Below the pieces are notes generated by a model. The model saw nothing but the letters and a program-made list of their open reading frames with translations, did no database searches and had not been told where the DNA came from. This document shows, piece by piece, positions 37,622 through 48,361 of a stretch of DNA of 64,000 nucleotides (the first letter of the stretch is position 1; every line of letters starts with the position of its first letter). The stretch is from Lethocerus indicus (taxonomy: Eukaryota; Arthropoda; Insecta; Hemiptera; Belostomatidae), in the NCBI GenBank assembly GCA_019843655.1, contig JACDQD010000006.1:26554246-26618245 (forward strand), given 5' to 3'. The translations under genes and the position numbers were made by a program.

Positions 37622-37988
37622 CCCAACGAACTTTAATTAAGTGCATTTCCGCACCACTCTCAGGGGGCGCTAGTTTATCGGTGCAAGTGTACCCAACGAA
37701 CTTTAGTTAAGTACATTTCCGCACCACTCTTAGGGGGCGCTAGTTTTATCAGTGCAAGTGGACCAAACGAACTTTAGTTAAGTACATTTCCGCACCACTC
37801 TCAGCGGGGCGCTAGTTTATCCGTGCAAGTGTACCCAACGAACTTTAGTTAAGTACATTTCCGCACCACTCTTAGGGGGCGCTAGTTTTATCAGTGCAAG
37901 TGGACCAAACAAACTTTAGTTAAGTACATTTCCGCACCACTCTCAGCGGGGCGCTAGTTTATCCGTGCAAGTGTACCCAACGAACTTG
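37622..37988. repeat. 70-bp minisatellite, about 5 units, inside copy 8
   Basis: Units begin at aacgaacttta (37625, 37695, 37766 and on; period 70-71) and contain gcgctagttt and gtgcaagtg. Two unit types alternate: one with gtgtaccc, the other with gtggacca. This is the reverse complement of the array at 63128-64000. Confidence 0.92.
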
Positions 37989-38230
37989 CATGTCACTGTC
38001 ACTTGTACACCAATTTTCGGTATGTCCTACTTAATGTGTTCTGTCGCTGTCACTTGTACTGTTACTGCTACTAGTTTCAATCTTACGGCGCACCTAATAC
38101 TAGCCCGCAACAAGGTCTGTCTTACATTTTAGTATTAGCGCCTTACATGTAGCGCCGACAGTACAATTGACAGTGACAGTGCAGTGTGGATGCCCGAAAA
38201 ACATCCAAAGTGCCAACAGTGACCAACACC

Positions 38231-38267
38231 GCTACTGAAGATGGCGAGCAGCCGAAACCGGTCTAGC
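38231..38267 (+). ncRNA. Type I hammerhead ribozyme, intact (copy 8)
   Basis: Unmutated 37-nt motif in the right arm: stem I 38231-38234 with 38264-38267, core CTGAAGA, helix II GGC/GCC with loop GAGCA, GAA, helix III ACC/GGT, cleavage C at 38263. Because this copy also has an intact duplication, it is the best reference copy in the window. Confidence 0.78.
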
Positions 38268-38364
38268 AAAAGACCAAACCGGCGAGAGGAGACAGAAACA
38301 CCACAAACCTGTTCCAACTCCTCGCAGACCACAAAACAGGTATGTTAAACTACTACCAACGACC

Positions 38365-39270
38365 TTCTTGTATAAAATAAAACTCATAATAAACATAATT
38401 GTTAAAGTTGAAGTTGAAACCGGTTTTGTCACGAAATAAACTGCGGGATAGAATCAGAAAAGTTATGAAAAAGTATAATAGTGTGTAAAAGTGTAAAGGA
38501 TCAAAAAATAGCATTTAAAATGGAGGGTAAAGGAACGGTCGACTGGCGGAAAAGCTCAAAGTCGGACTTTATTTCGACCAAAGTGGGGAAGGGGTTGTTA
38601 ATCGCTTTTATTATTATACGGTCGAACAACAAAAGTAAGAAAATGACGACGACTACGGGTACAAATAAGCGCTCGGGGGGTGGGTTTGAATGCCGAAAAA
38701 CAACGGTCCCCGACAGAAGGGGGTAAACACGAGCGTCTGTCGGGAGTGAAGTTGGGAAGGGGGCGGGTGGAAAAGGGGAAACTGGAGGAAATAATGAGGG
38801 GTAGAGGGGCGCCGACTGACTAGGGAGGAAGACAGAATAAAACAGTTGAACGTTGTCGGTTCATTTCTCTGAAAACGAACAATGAAGGATCCCGACAAAG
38901 AAATCCCTTTCTATATAATACAAATCCTATTTTTTCTCCCCCCTTTCCGGCCTCCGACCCCCGTCCAACCCCCTTCCATTGTAGCCCGACAAACTCCCCC
39001 CCCTCCACCGATACAAATTGCGCCTCCCGGAGGTTTCCGGCCTTCCTCCCTTTATATTCCCCGCCCTTGATCAACGTCTTTAAGCTAATTTATTGGCTCG
39101 GTTGGGACGCACGCGGAACAAGTGGGTTCGGGAACTCCATTACGGGATTACTGAAAATATGGTGAGCAGTCCATACTGTCCACAGAGCGTACATCGAAAG
39201 CTAGCCGCAATAGAATACTCGTTGGAGTTGAAAAATGTTTAATGTTACATCACAATTCCTCTAGTACACA
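38365..39270. other. Intronic stretch of the CUB gene
   Basis: A C/T-biased patch at 38930-39070 opens Pro-rich frames. No exon recognised. Confidence 0.55.
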
Positions 39271-39272
39271 TA

Positions 39273-39859
39273 TTAGGTTGACAACTAAGTAATTGCGGAA
39301 TTCACCGACAAGTGGCGTTGTACATATTTTTAAGTACGTCAACATCTTTGCACAGATAAAATTCTTTGATACGTTATTATTTGGTCCTTTCTGAAACATT
39401 CAGTATGAAAATTGCATTGACCAGTTGAATTGTGTGGGTGTATAAAAAGCTAAAACACGGTGAACCGAAGTGAGCATTTCCGTCACATTTTGCTTTTTTA
39501 TCTTCGCAAAGGTGTTAATGCCTCGCGGGCTCATAACAAGTTGTACGCCGTTTACGGTGATGAAGCCTTAAAGGAACGGCAGTGTCAGTACCGGTTCGCA
39601 ATATTCCGGTCGGGGGATTTTTCATTAAAAGACGAGGAGCGCTCTGGACGTCCAGTGGTGGTCGATGATGACCGAATAAAGGCCGTTATTGATTCGGATC
39701 GCCATAGTTCAACAAGGGACATTGCAGAGAAGCCGAATGTATCTTATACGTGCATTCAAAACCATCTACGGCTTATCTGTGCAAAGATGCGGACGTACTT
39801 AAAAATATGTACGACGCCACTTGTTGGTGAATTCCGCAATTACTTAGTTGCCAACCCAG
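39273..39859 (+). mobile_element. Internally deleted mariner transposon
   Basis: The ends are long inverted repeats of about 65 bp (ttaggttgacaactaagtaa at 39273; complement of ctgggttggcaactaagtaa ending at 39859), flanked by TA at 39271-39272 and 39860-39861. At 587 bp it is under half the usual mariner length of about 1.3 kb. The 5' coding part survives, while the rest of the transposase is gone; the deletion joins the coding part directly to the inner edge of the right repeat near 39775-39790. It lies in the CUB-gene intron, on the opposite strand to the gene. Confidence 0.94.
39460..39780 (+). pseudogene. Mariner transposase, N-terminal remnant
   Basis: Reads EHFRHILLFYLRKG, then DEALKERQCQYRFAIFRSG, then SGRPVVVDDDRIKAVID, and HSSTRDIAEKPNVSYTCIQ. 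This is the helix-turn-helix DNA-binding half of a mariner transposase (the SGRP and REIA/S regions). The whole catalytic D,D34D half is deleted, so the product cannot transpose. The frame is still open from about 39460, implying a fairly young insertion or deletion derivative. It then runs into terminal-repeat sequence. Confidence 0.9.
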
Positions 39860-39861
39860 TA

Positions 39862-41014
39862 GAATGGCGTAATTCAAGACCGAATAAATCTAGAGCTGTT
39901 GGAAGACAACCATTAACTCAAGCGTACATCACTCGAATCAGTTTTGCGTGGAATCATGAATTTTACGGTGGCACGAATTGATGAGTGCATACAACCGACC
40001 GGAAACAACGTTGAGAACTTCCGGCTTCGGTTATATTTTCGCCAACTCGATACATTTTTAAGGCCGGTGATAATTTCTTGGGACACGTCGTCCACCCCCC
40101 CCCCGTCATCCCCTCGGGCCACCAACGCCTTATAAACATGCGAAACCCATTTGCACGTAAACGAACCTCTTTATGTTTTGAAATAAATGGCCGTGTCGCC
40201 ACAATAGATTGCCGTTGTGCGCATAATTTATGGTCCAGGTGTGTTATTATACGATCAGAGCCGTTTCTCGGAGGCCGGCGTTTACGGCTGGAAAAAAAAA
40301 AGATAGGCAATCGTTTTCCCGAAAATATCTATCATTGAAAAAACATATTCGAGTCTTTACTTTTTACTTAAATTATGTTAGAATCGAATACAGAAAGTAA
40401 TAATTTAAGGACTCAAAAAAAATAAAAATTCCAGGTGCCAGTGGTGTTATTTACACTTATTTCAAACCCCCTATAACCGAATCAAGCCTCAGAATCTATA
40501 TTGTATATATACATTTATAATTTAAAGTGTCAATTGCACTTGGTACCCGATAGCATTCGGACATGAAATTATTTTCCGCGTCTACGATGTGGGAGTTGAG
40601 GTGGAGCCAGAAAGTTTTAAAATAACGATTCTACGCCTTCCCCCCTGTCTGAATTGGTCGAGGGTTTGGTGCGGGTTAGGGGCGAGTGGGGGGTTGGGGG
40701 GTGGCAAGCGTAAATCGCGGCCCTTGAGTGCCCTCCAGACCGCACAAGCCACATACAGATATGACACATTTCGAAAGCCGACCTAAAATCGAACCCGGAC
40801 GGTCGGCCCCGCACACGGTCAGAGGGTGGGCCAGGGGAGCGCTAATTCGGCCCGCTAATGTTCACTGCCTCAATACCAACTTGATAATGTACTATTTAAA
40901 CAATAATTATAAAATTAAACAGTAACGCACACGGGGTAACAGTTCTATATCTTGTTTTGACCGATATCCCCCTACAAACCATACAGAATGCTGCTAGAGA
41001 TAATAACTAATATC
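39862..41014. other. Intronic stretch of the CUB gene
   Basis: Overlapping open frames on both strands at 39913-40338 and 40582-40814 in GC-richer DNA; none is recognisable. Confidence 0.5.
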
Positions 41015-41073
41015 AGTTATTTTTTACCGTACATTTCATGTATTTCTGTCTCCTCTTGCTGGTTTGGTCTTTT

Positions 41074-41110
41074 GCTAGACCGGTTTCGGCTGCTCACCGT
41101 CTTCAGTAGC
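41074..41110 (-). ncRNA. Type I hammerhead ribozyme, near-intact, left arm (copy 9)
   Basis: On the minus strand the core, stem I and helix III are intact. The bulged base is C and helix II reads GGT/GCC, giving a U-G wobble as third pair. Confidence 0.62.
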
Positions 41111-41232
41111 GGTGTTAGTCACTTCTGGAACATTGGATGTTTTGGGCATCCTCACTGCACTGTCACTGTCACTTGTACTGTAACGCGCGCTACACGTAAG
41201 GCGCTAATACTAAAATGTAAGACAGACCCTGT

Positions 41233-41330
41233 GCAAGTGCACCCAACGAACTTTAATTAAGTACACTTCCAAACCATCCTTAGGGGGCGCTAGTTTCACA
41301 AAAATCGTTCGTTGAGTGCACTTGCACCGG
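41233..41330. repeat. 70-bp minisatellite unit(s) inside copy 9
   Basis: Contains acccaacgaactttaattaa, a truncated gcgctagttt, and an inverted partial (cgttcgttgagtgcacttgc), so two units lie head to head. Confidence 0.75.
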
Positions 41331-41438
41331 TATACTAATATATATACGACAAACAGACAACCACCACAGTACAAGTGACAGTGACAGTGCAGTGAGGATG
41401 CCCAAATAACATCCAAAGTGCCAAAGGTGACAAACACC

Positions 41439-41475
41439 GCTGCTGAAGATGGCGAGCAGCCGAAACCGGTCTAGC
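41439..41475 (+). ncRNA. Type I hammerhead ribozyme, near-intact (copy 9)
   Basis: All core bases, helix II and helix III are intact. Stem I reads GCTG/TAGC, so the pair next to the core is a G-U wobble. Confidence 0.7.
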
Positions 41476-41576
41476 AAGAGATCAAACCAGTGAGAGGAGA
41501 CAGAAACACACGAACTCTACGGTATTCCAAACCCTCGCAGACCACAAAACAGGTACGTTAAACTAGTTATTTTTTA

Positions 41577-43472
41577 GATATACTTGAATTTCCGCAGTTC
41601 AGCTACTTTCCCACTTCCCTTATAGTTTAATTCGTCATAAAAAATACCGTGGAATTTTAATTTACATACCATTTTCAATTTTCCATACAAATTTCAATGA
41701 GAAAAGGTGAACTGTCCTCCTAGCCCCCGTTTCTCATTGTTTCAATTACATAAAATACAGCACAAGTACTGACTCAGGTTCCATATATATAAATTTCTCT
41801 GATAAAACTTATAACCCTTTTTAGAATACTTGAGTGAAATTTTAAAATAATATCACGAAAGGATATAAAAATGCTTTATATATTCATAGAAATTCAGGAC
41901 TTTGTATCAAGACCTGCATAGGGCGAGATTCTTTATCTGTCTTCAAGAGTTGAACTTGAAATTGCAACGTTTTTTTTATTATTGAGCCATCCATTCTTGT
42001 TCCGGTACTTTTTATTCGACATATAAAAAGGTCTCGCATGCTCTAGCGGGCAGCTGGGACCGCTATTTTTCTCTAGGCCCCACCGGACCGATCTCAATAT
42101 TTCATCGCGCCTCGAGAATATTTCGCCGTTTACATTTTCATAAATAGTTCATCATATTTTTCTTAACTGTTCGAAAAATGAAGGGGAAACCGGGGCCACA
42201 TGGTGTACGCCGTTTTCACATTATATAAACGCTGGCTAAAGATTACGGAGCCGTGAAGGACGAGCTGCGTCTTTTAAAATCTACAACGAAGGTGATAGAG
42301 TTATTCTTTTCTCTTCTTTCGTGAGTTCTTTCCATTAGTTTGCAACAAGCAAATATTAATAATCTACACTCTTTAATCAGTTCACTATTTAGGAAACCTT
42401 TACTCGAATTTCCACTGTATATTTAACCAGGCCCTCACAAGCCTGGCTGAGCCTTGGCCGGAACCCCGCAGTTGGAGGTAGGTAGATCGTTGTCGCGGCT
42501 TATACTTGTACCGAAACTTAATTTTATTCTCAATAATATTATTGAGAATTATACTTAGGTCAGCCTAGATTATATGAACGTAACTAATATTACAGTTACC
42601 TTTTAGATATTAGGCAGTAACTGTGCAAATTGGATGCGTAGAGACGAACAGTAATCTACTGACAGAATCCTTCTGATGATGGCGCTAATATTATATAATT
42701 ATTTATAATAAGAACAACAATAGCGGAGGGGTGAAAAGAAATTGGAGGGACCGCAGAGTGGTCGAGCACCCATCCCGCCGACCCCTCTTTAGCCCCATTT
42801 TTTTAAAATCCCTCAAGCAAAAGACGTTTAATTACGAGAAAAAGAGTATAATTTCTGTGTGCTCAGAAATAAAAAAAGAAATAAAAAGAAACAGGAAAAC
42901 CGGGGGATGGAAAAGAACGTTCATGAATAAACAGACGCCAAAGCGCCGGCCGAGAAGCCGCGCCGGCGGACCTCCCGCGAATATATTAAAACTTAGGAAA
43001 AATATTTTCAAGATATTCCCGAGGGATCCGACTCGGGCCTCTTAATGGAACTTGTATTTCGGTTAATAGAAGTTTTAATTAGTGGCCCGACGTAAACTTG
43101 TAATAAACCTCGGAAATTAACGTCGTTGTTGTCCCGGGGCCGACCCGACATACAACTCATTCCCGCCTGTGACCGCCGCCTAATAACATGTTATACTTTA
43201 AATTTGTCGAATATTTTTCATCTCTACCGTAATTTTAATTAGAAAATTAAACTAACGACCGCGTTCTTCTAATGTAGGAGGAAGAATTTAAAGAAATTAT
43301 CGTATAATAGCTCAACGATTGGATTTGTTGACAATGGTGCAGGAGAGTAAGAAAAAGAGAGATGTACTGAATTTATAAATTCTTAGATATATAAGTTAGC
43401 GACAGTGCAAACAAAGGACAAAAGGTTCCTCTCGGATAAAGTACAAGATACGTTCTCGGAAATTCACTTTCA
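41577..43472. other. Intronic stretch with a perfect palindrome
   Basis: No exon recognised. 42526-42549 is a perfect 24-bp palindrome (half-site attctcaataat). Open frame 42731-43045 is Lys/Arg-rich without family resemblance. Confidence 0.55.
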
Positions 43473-43506
43473 ATGCCAATATCGGCAACAAGTTTCATAA
43501 AGTTAC

Positions 43507-43946
43507 CGACAAATATGTATCGTCAGTATCGTGATTTGTGTGAAAGAACAGGTATTTCTAGAAATTATAATAAACCCGAAAACATTATTGTCACAAATAA
43601 CGTAATTCACAGTGAAATTGATACAGATTCAACTCGATTGAATTATGTAAGTTTGGAGCCCGTGATAGAATAGCGGACTAATAATTCATGGACCTGAATG
43701 GATTAAAAACACATATATGCAAGGATTTAGTAAGGACATAATAACAGACAGGAAAATGGTGATTCAACGGCGCTAACTGATACTAAGCCCGTAGAGACGG
43801 TAGCGCTGCGGGCCTAGACTAAACAGCCCCTCGCTATCTTAACGACAAATAAATATTGTCAGCATCCTGATTTGTATGACAGAAAAGGTATTTGTAGAAA
43901 TTATAATAAACACGAAAACATTATTGTCACAAATAACCTAATTCGC
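43507..43946. repeat. Unclassified repeat with about 340-bp monomer, 1.3 units
   Basis: The text at 43511-43609 (gaaattataataaacccgaa, then attattgtcacaaataac) returns at 43849-43946 with few changes, so a monomer of about 340 bp is tandemly repeated. The first unit includes gaatagcggactaataattc and ctagactaaacagcccctcg, both of which recur at 49142-49449. No terminal repeats, tail or coding match were recognised. Confidence 0.8.
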
Positions 43947-45564
43947 GTAAGCTTTAGATTGTTGTAGTTGCATACCAGAACAAAATTTTCTCTATGCGCA
44001 AACGCGTGCTTTTTATGACTATAAAGGTCATACTGTAAGTATTTTCCACCTCGTTTAGTATGCATAATGGGCACCATTTGTTCCGCGTTCTATATTAGAG
44101 GGGAATAAGTAGCTGAAGGACGCATTGCGGAAAAAATTGCTAGCCGGAGCAATATAATTGCCGGTGAAATTGATTGCTGTACTCCGTCACAGCCAGGACC
44201 TCTTCTGGCGCGGAATGGCCGTAAAATTAAGTGCTGAATTATTAATTGCAAACAGTGTGGACACAATTAGGAGAGGGGCTAATGAAAATAAGAAAAACCG
44301 AGAGACGTAAGGAATATCGCCAAGTATGTCTTCAAGTTATAAGGTAGGTACTGGAAATCAGGTTACGAGGGGAACATATCCGGAGAAATGCATTAAGATT
44401 ATTCCTTCAGCCAAATTTCCCCCATCATAAATAGAAATATTAATAGATTATAGTACAGAAATTTTGAATAGCATTATTTAAAGCATTAGGAGGGCAGTAT
44501 ATATTTTTCAAAATAAAATAACGTTTGAAATATATTAGACTAAATTATTGATAGAAGGAATATGTGAGAATAAATTAAATGTCTGCGGTCTGATTAGATA
44601 TTTCAGGGCTGTTACATTTTATTGTCTTGTATGATTATAGCTATTATGTATATGTATTATGTGTTATTGTAAGCTCAAATGGTGACCCAATTTGGCGACG
44701 GATATTGCAGAACTTAGTTCGGCCAATGAATCAACCGATTCAAATTGGCCCATCGGTGAGTTGGGAGCCTCCATCCAATTTGAATCAAGTACCATTCGCC
44801 CGACAGGGTATGTAAGGAGGTGATACTAGACCGGCCTTTCATTTGATTAACTTGTACCCCGCCTAGGCTGTTTACAGTTCAAACCTCCCGTCATAGGAGG
44901 ATATATAAAACGATAGAAAGAGAATCGACTGACTATTAGATACATGAAATATGTATTCTTTATTGCTATTATTAACGGTCAATCGAGGTGAATACGCTCA
45001 GATTTTCGCCCGTATTCACTTTGTCACTTGGTATACAACAGTGTATACCGACGGCGCTCGTTAGTATACAACACGCACAAGGGGAGTACCGATTCCAACT
45101 CGAACTTCATAGTTAGAATTAGTTTCAGGTAGTGGTTTAATTCCAGCCGACAGTGCAAAACGTGCCCTGGTTAGTTCAAGAAATACATAGCCGAATGCAT
45201 ATACCTTCGGTTGACATCGGCTAGCCGACCTCTGATAAAAATACCGCGGGAAGAAGATAAAAATATTTAAGAAATAATTCAATTCTAGCCATTTGTGTAG
45301 ATATTATTAATGTTGAAATATGTCGAATAAGCAATTTACTGCATTTAATGGACTTACTATTGAGGAATTCTTAATATGCTTGAGGCGCATCGATCTTAGT
45401 TCGTTGTTTCATTTAATTATACAGGTTAGGATGTAATATAGGGTCAAATAATGTATGGTTTAATTCATGACTTTTATCAGATATTCGTCGTGCGTGTCAT
45501 GTCATTCAGTCTTATAAAATGGCCACGTGAAACGGCTGAGACACCCCGACATGCAAGTTCCTAC
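43947..45564. other. Intronic stretch of the CUB gene
   Basis: Nothing recognisable; short unremarkable open frames at 44627-44815 and 45061-45282. Confidence 0.55.
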
Positions 45565-45624
45565 CTGATGTCCCCTTTCTGAAGCGTCACCTCCTCGAAT
45601 ATGACGCGTACTCTCTCGTGGCTC
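45565..45624 (-). CDS. CUB-domain gene, exon B (60-nt small exon)
   Basis: Small exon, too short to stand out as an ORF. On the minus strand the acceptor ctttttttgttgcag ends at 45625 and the donor gtaggaac starts at 45564. The first G completes AG|G (Arg) from exon A, and the exon then encodes SHERVRVIFEEVTLQKGDI. It leaves AG, which with the first C of exon C gives AGC (Ser). The text ERVRVIFEEVTL is the expected middle strand of a CUB domain, between the second and third cysteines. Phase agreement at both junctions and the exact fit of the missing domain segment make the call strong. Intron A-B is about 2.3 kb and holds Jockey debris at 46155-46664. Confidence 0.9.
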
Positions 45625-46154
45625 CTGCAACAAAAAAAGTGCATTAGGCAACTCTTAAGTAACTAATTATAGTTGTATAAGAGTATTCGGGCGTAGTGTT
45701 CTACAATTTGCGCGAGAAAGGAAAACGTCTACGCTAAATGATGGATTGCAAATGGGGCAACTATTGGAGGATTCCACTCGAACTTTACTGCCGGCAAAGT
45801 TCGGGCTCGGAGCGAGTAATATTTTCCTGGCAAAACTTTAAATGTGCTCAGAAAGTTTTACACTAGCTGTTCTATGTCTCTTGGACGAATGCACATCACG
45901 CACTTAAAAAATTAAAACTTTTCCCAATAATTACGGTGGTAAGGATATCACACTGACATCATTTGCAATAGCACGTTTAATTATTTCGATTAAACTAATT
46001 TAAATAGTTCCTTTATAAGGTTAAATTTACTTATTACACACAATACTTATACGCATTATTATGTAAAAATATTTAATGTCCAGGTCACTTCATAATATCA
46101 CCCACCGTAGTAAAACAACGCGGTATGCTTAGAACATACTCCCGGTACATGTAA

Positions 46155-46664
46155 GACCTCATGTCGACTCAAAAGAATCGACTTAAACAGAAAATTTGTT
46201 TCTGACAATATACAAAGCGATATTTAAACCAAGATGGACATACGGTATAGAGCTATGGGGTTCCACCGAGACATCCGACGTCGCTCGCATCCAGAGATTT
46301 CAGTCAAAAGTCCTTCGTACCATCCTTAATGCTCCATGGTATGTTTCTAACCAAACAATCCTCAACAGTCGACCGACAGTCGACGATGTCCCAAAATCCC
46401 GGTTCCCGAAGTTCCACTCCCGCCTTTCTCCTCATCCTAATCCACTCGTTCAGTCCCTTTCCTCTCTTACCCATCCATTATCCCCCGCGTCGGCTTAAAC
46501 GCCGCTTGCCTAGAAATCTTCTTAGCCCTTAGACTACGATTGGTCTTATGTCAAAAGTCCCATCCTTAGGCGGTTCCTTTTATCACGAAATACATGCGAA
46601 AAAAATCACCACTTGTTCTTATAAGATTCAATGGCGATTGTACAATAAAAAAGGTTAAAAAAAA
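46155..46664 (+). mobile_element. Jockey-clade LINE 3' fragment J6
   Basis: Retains a readable RT carboxy-terminal tail: LTIYKAIFKPRWTYGIELWG, then ARIQRFQSKVLRTILNAPWY, then a Pro/Ser-rich end. This wording is characteristic of Jockey-clade LINEs. About 80 bp are missing between acagaaaattt and gtttctgacaata. It ends gattgtacaataaaaaagg plus an A-rich tail. It lies in the intron between CUB exons A and B, opposite in orientation to the gene. Confidence 0.9.
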
Positions 46665-47911
46665 ATTCTGACTTAATTCTGGGTCAATGATACGGGGACA
46701 TTTTCCCATTTTCCATCTTAATCAACATCTGTATTAAAAGATTTTATGGAATACGAGAACAATTTAAAAATAAACACGGCCGATCTGGATGAAGTTATTA
46801 ATTGTAATCAGAACCGCAATTAATTACAATGCAGTCGAGTGTAGATGCGGCGACGCGCCCGGTAATTGCCTGGCTGGTAAATACGCTGCTCGTTCCGGCA
46901 AATATAACAGCAGAACTCTCCCACGTCCGCCGGAGGATAAACATTTTGTCCGGCATAGAGCAAATCGTCATATGGAAATGCAAAATATACCCGCGGGGCT
47001 TAACAAACGAAACAACATCCCAGTCGGACGTTGGCGCTCCGAACCGAACCGAACCGGCGGGTCGGCGATAAATGGACGTTATTTAAGAATATTTACAATT
47101 AAACAGATTGTAGATTGCCCAAATAAAATAATGAAACATAAGAAAGCTGTAATTCCAATTGCTGTTTCATACAACCTAAGGGATTGTGAATAAAATTAAT
47201 TACATGTCTCCTTATAAATATTTCAAAGAACAATAAAATAAGTTGTAATCGATCGAATTTTCAACGATATTAACAATGGAGAGAATCTGAGACCGACGAC
47301 GAGCGAACTAAATCACAAGATTCTTTAAATAGTTTTGCATATTAATAACGCCCTGAAAGTTATTTTGGCCGTACATTTGCATTTTTTATGAGCTTGTAAC
47401 TTTATAAGCGACGAATATTAAATTTAATTTTGCAGGTCACCTTTCGTTGATTTTTTTTCTATCGTGCATTCTCCATTTTAATAACTTTGGCGAGATTAAT
47501 TATTTATTTTTCGGTTTTCGCGAAACGTTTATGTTTGGGGTAATTTTCGGAAATCAAAAATGGCTCACTATTACCGCTTGAGTTAACGGTAAGAACGCGC
47601 AATTCTGTGGGAAGAACCTCGGGCACCGTTTCTATATCTGTCCGATATCCTATATGTTTTTGAACAACACTTGAACGAGTTACAACAGAAAGTACTGTCC
47701 CCTTCCTCATCTGAGGTCCTCTACTCCCGAAGTTTCGGAACACTTGATGGTTCCGTAATCAGAGGTGTTTGATCAACTTGTGGAATCCTCTCTGGGATTA
47801 AGACTCAGTTCTTCGCGTATCGTCGCCAACCCCTCGCCACCCACAATTGTGCCCACTGTCGTGTTCCGACACAAATATATAAGTGTTTTGTTTTGTGCGA
47901 AAGTGAAGTAC
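46665..47911. other. Intronic stretch between CUB exons A and B
   Basis: A 134-codon plus-strand frame at 46789-47193 has no recognised family. Nothing else stands out. Confidence 0.5.
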
Positions 47912-48068
47912 CTCGCTCTGAACCTGTAGGAGCACCTGAGGTGTGTGGGGTAGCTTGAGGGGTACCTCGGTGAATAGAACTTTCCCTCGCTCGGGGTCTG
48001 ATTGCTGCTGATGAACTGGTAGTCGCACATTGTTCCCGCCAACTTCTCACCGTCCGTCCGGAACATGC
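47912..48068 (-). CDS. CUB-domain gene, exon A (first half of CUB domain)
   Basis: Internal coding exon of 157 nt. The minus strand shows a pyrimidine-rich acceptor (tttatttatttcag) just before 48068 and a donor gtactt starting at 47911. The first two bases (GC) complete a codon begun upstream, probably TGC (Cys). The product begins CMFRTDGEKLAGTMCDYQF and contains YSPRYPSSYP followed by CSYRFRA. This is the first half of a CUB domain: the first cysteine is in CDYQF, then the SP-x-YP-x-x-YP signature, then the second cysteine in CSYRF. The exon leaves two bases (AG) of a split codon, which match the phase of exon B. CUB domains are extracellular beta sandwiches that bind proteins. The spacing and wording most resemble insect SOL-1-like proteins, but that is recall. 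The preceding exon was not found. Confidence 0.9.
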
Positions 48069-48271
48069 CTGAAATAAATAAATAGCGGGAACGTTATCAC
48101 TCAAATCTAAAGGAATAGTCAATTATTTTGTTCAGAAACTACTACAGGCAATAAAGAAGATTATAATTGACGACACACTAAAAAATCGTATTACAAAATT
48201 ACAATATTAAATGATAAAATAAACATAAATCACAGGTGCCCAATTTGATCGACTCTTGCAATTATTCAATA

Positions 48272-48361
48272 ATTTTTTTAACTTCTTTATTTTGCACAAT
48301 CAACTTTTACTTAAGAGTCCAAATTTTCTGTTTAAGTCTGTTCTTTTGAGTCGGGTGTGTC
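48272..48361 (-). mobile_element. Jockey-clade LINE fragment J7 (short)
   Basis: Minus-strand tail (aacttctttattttgcacaa) fused directly to upstream coding text (ttaagagtccaaattttctg, then cttttgagtcgggtgtg), so several hundred bases between them are deleted. It lies about 200 bp upstream of CUB exon A. Confidence 0.8.

Larger units (their letters stand above)
37411..38350 (+). mobile_element. Penelope-like fold-back element, copy 8 (longest)
   Basis: Complete copy of about 940 bp flanked by a perfect 14-bp duplication, tactaccaacgacc, at 37397-37410 and 38351-38364. The left arm (37411-37510) and right arm (38215-38310) are inverted; the right end is acaggtatgttaaac. The interior contains nested inverted segments (ggcgctaatactaaaatg and cattttagtattagcgcc) and five 70-bp minisatellite units at 37622-37988. 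No protein coding is seen, so mobilisation would need an outside enzyme. Confidence 0.92.
41027..41564 (+). mobile_element. Penelope-like fold-back element, copy 9
   Basis: Complete copy flanked by a 12-bp duplication agttatttttta at 41015-41026 and 41565-41576. Both arms are present; the right end is acaggtacgttaaact. The interior has one to one-and-a-half 70-bp units (41233-41330) and a short TA stretch followed by cgacaaacagacaaccacc. Confidence 0.9.

Noticed and set aside
46789..47193. 134-codon plus-strand open frame within the CUB-gene intron
   Set aside because: It starts mid-intron without a promoter or acceptor that I can see and shows no family resemblance.
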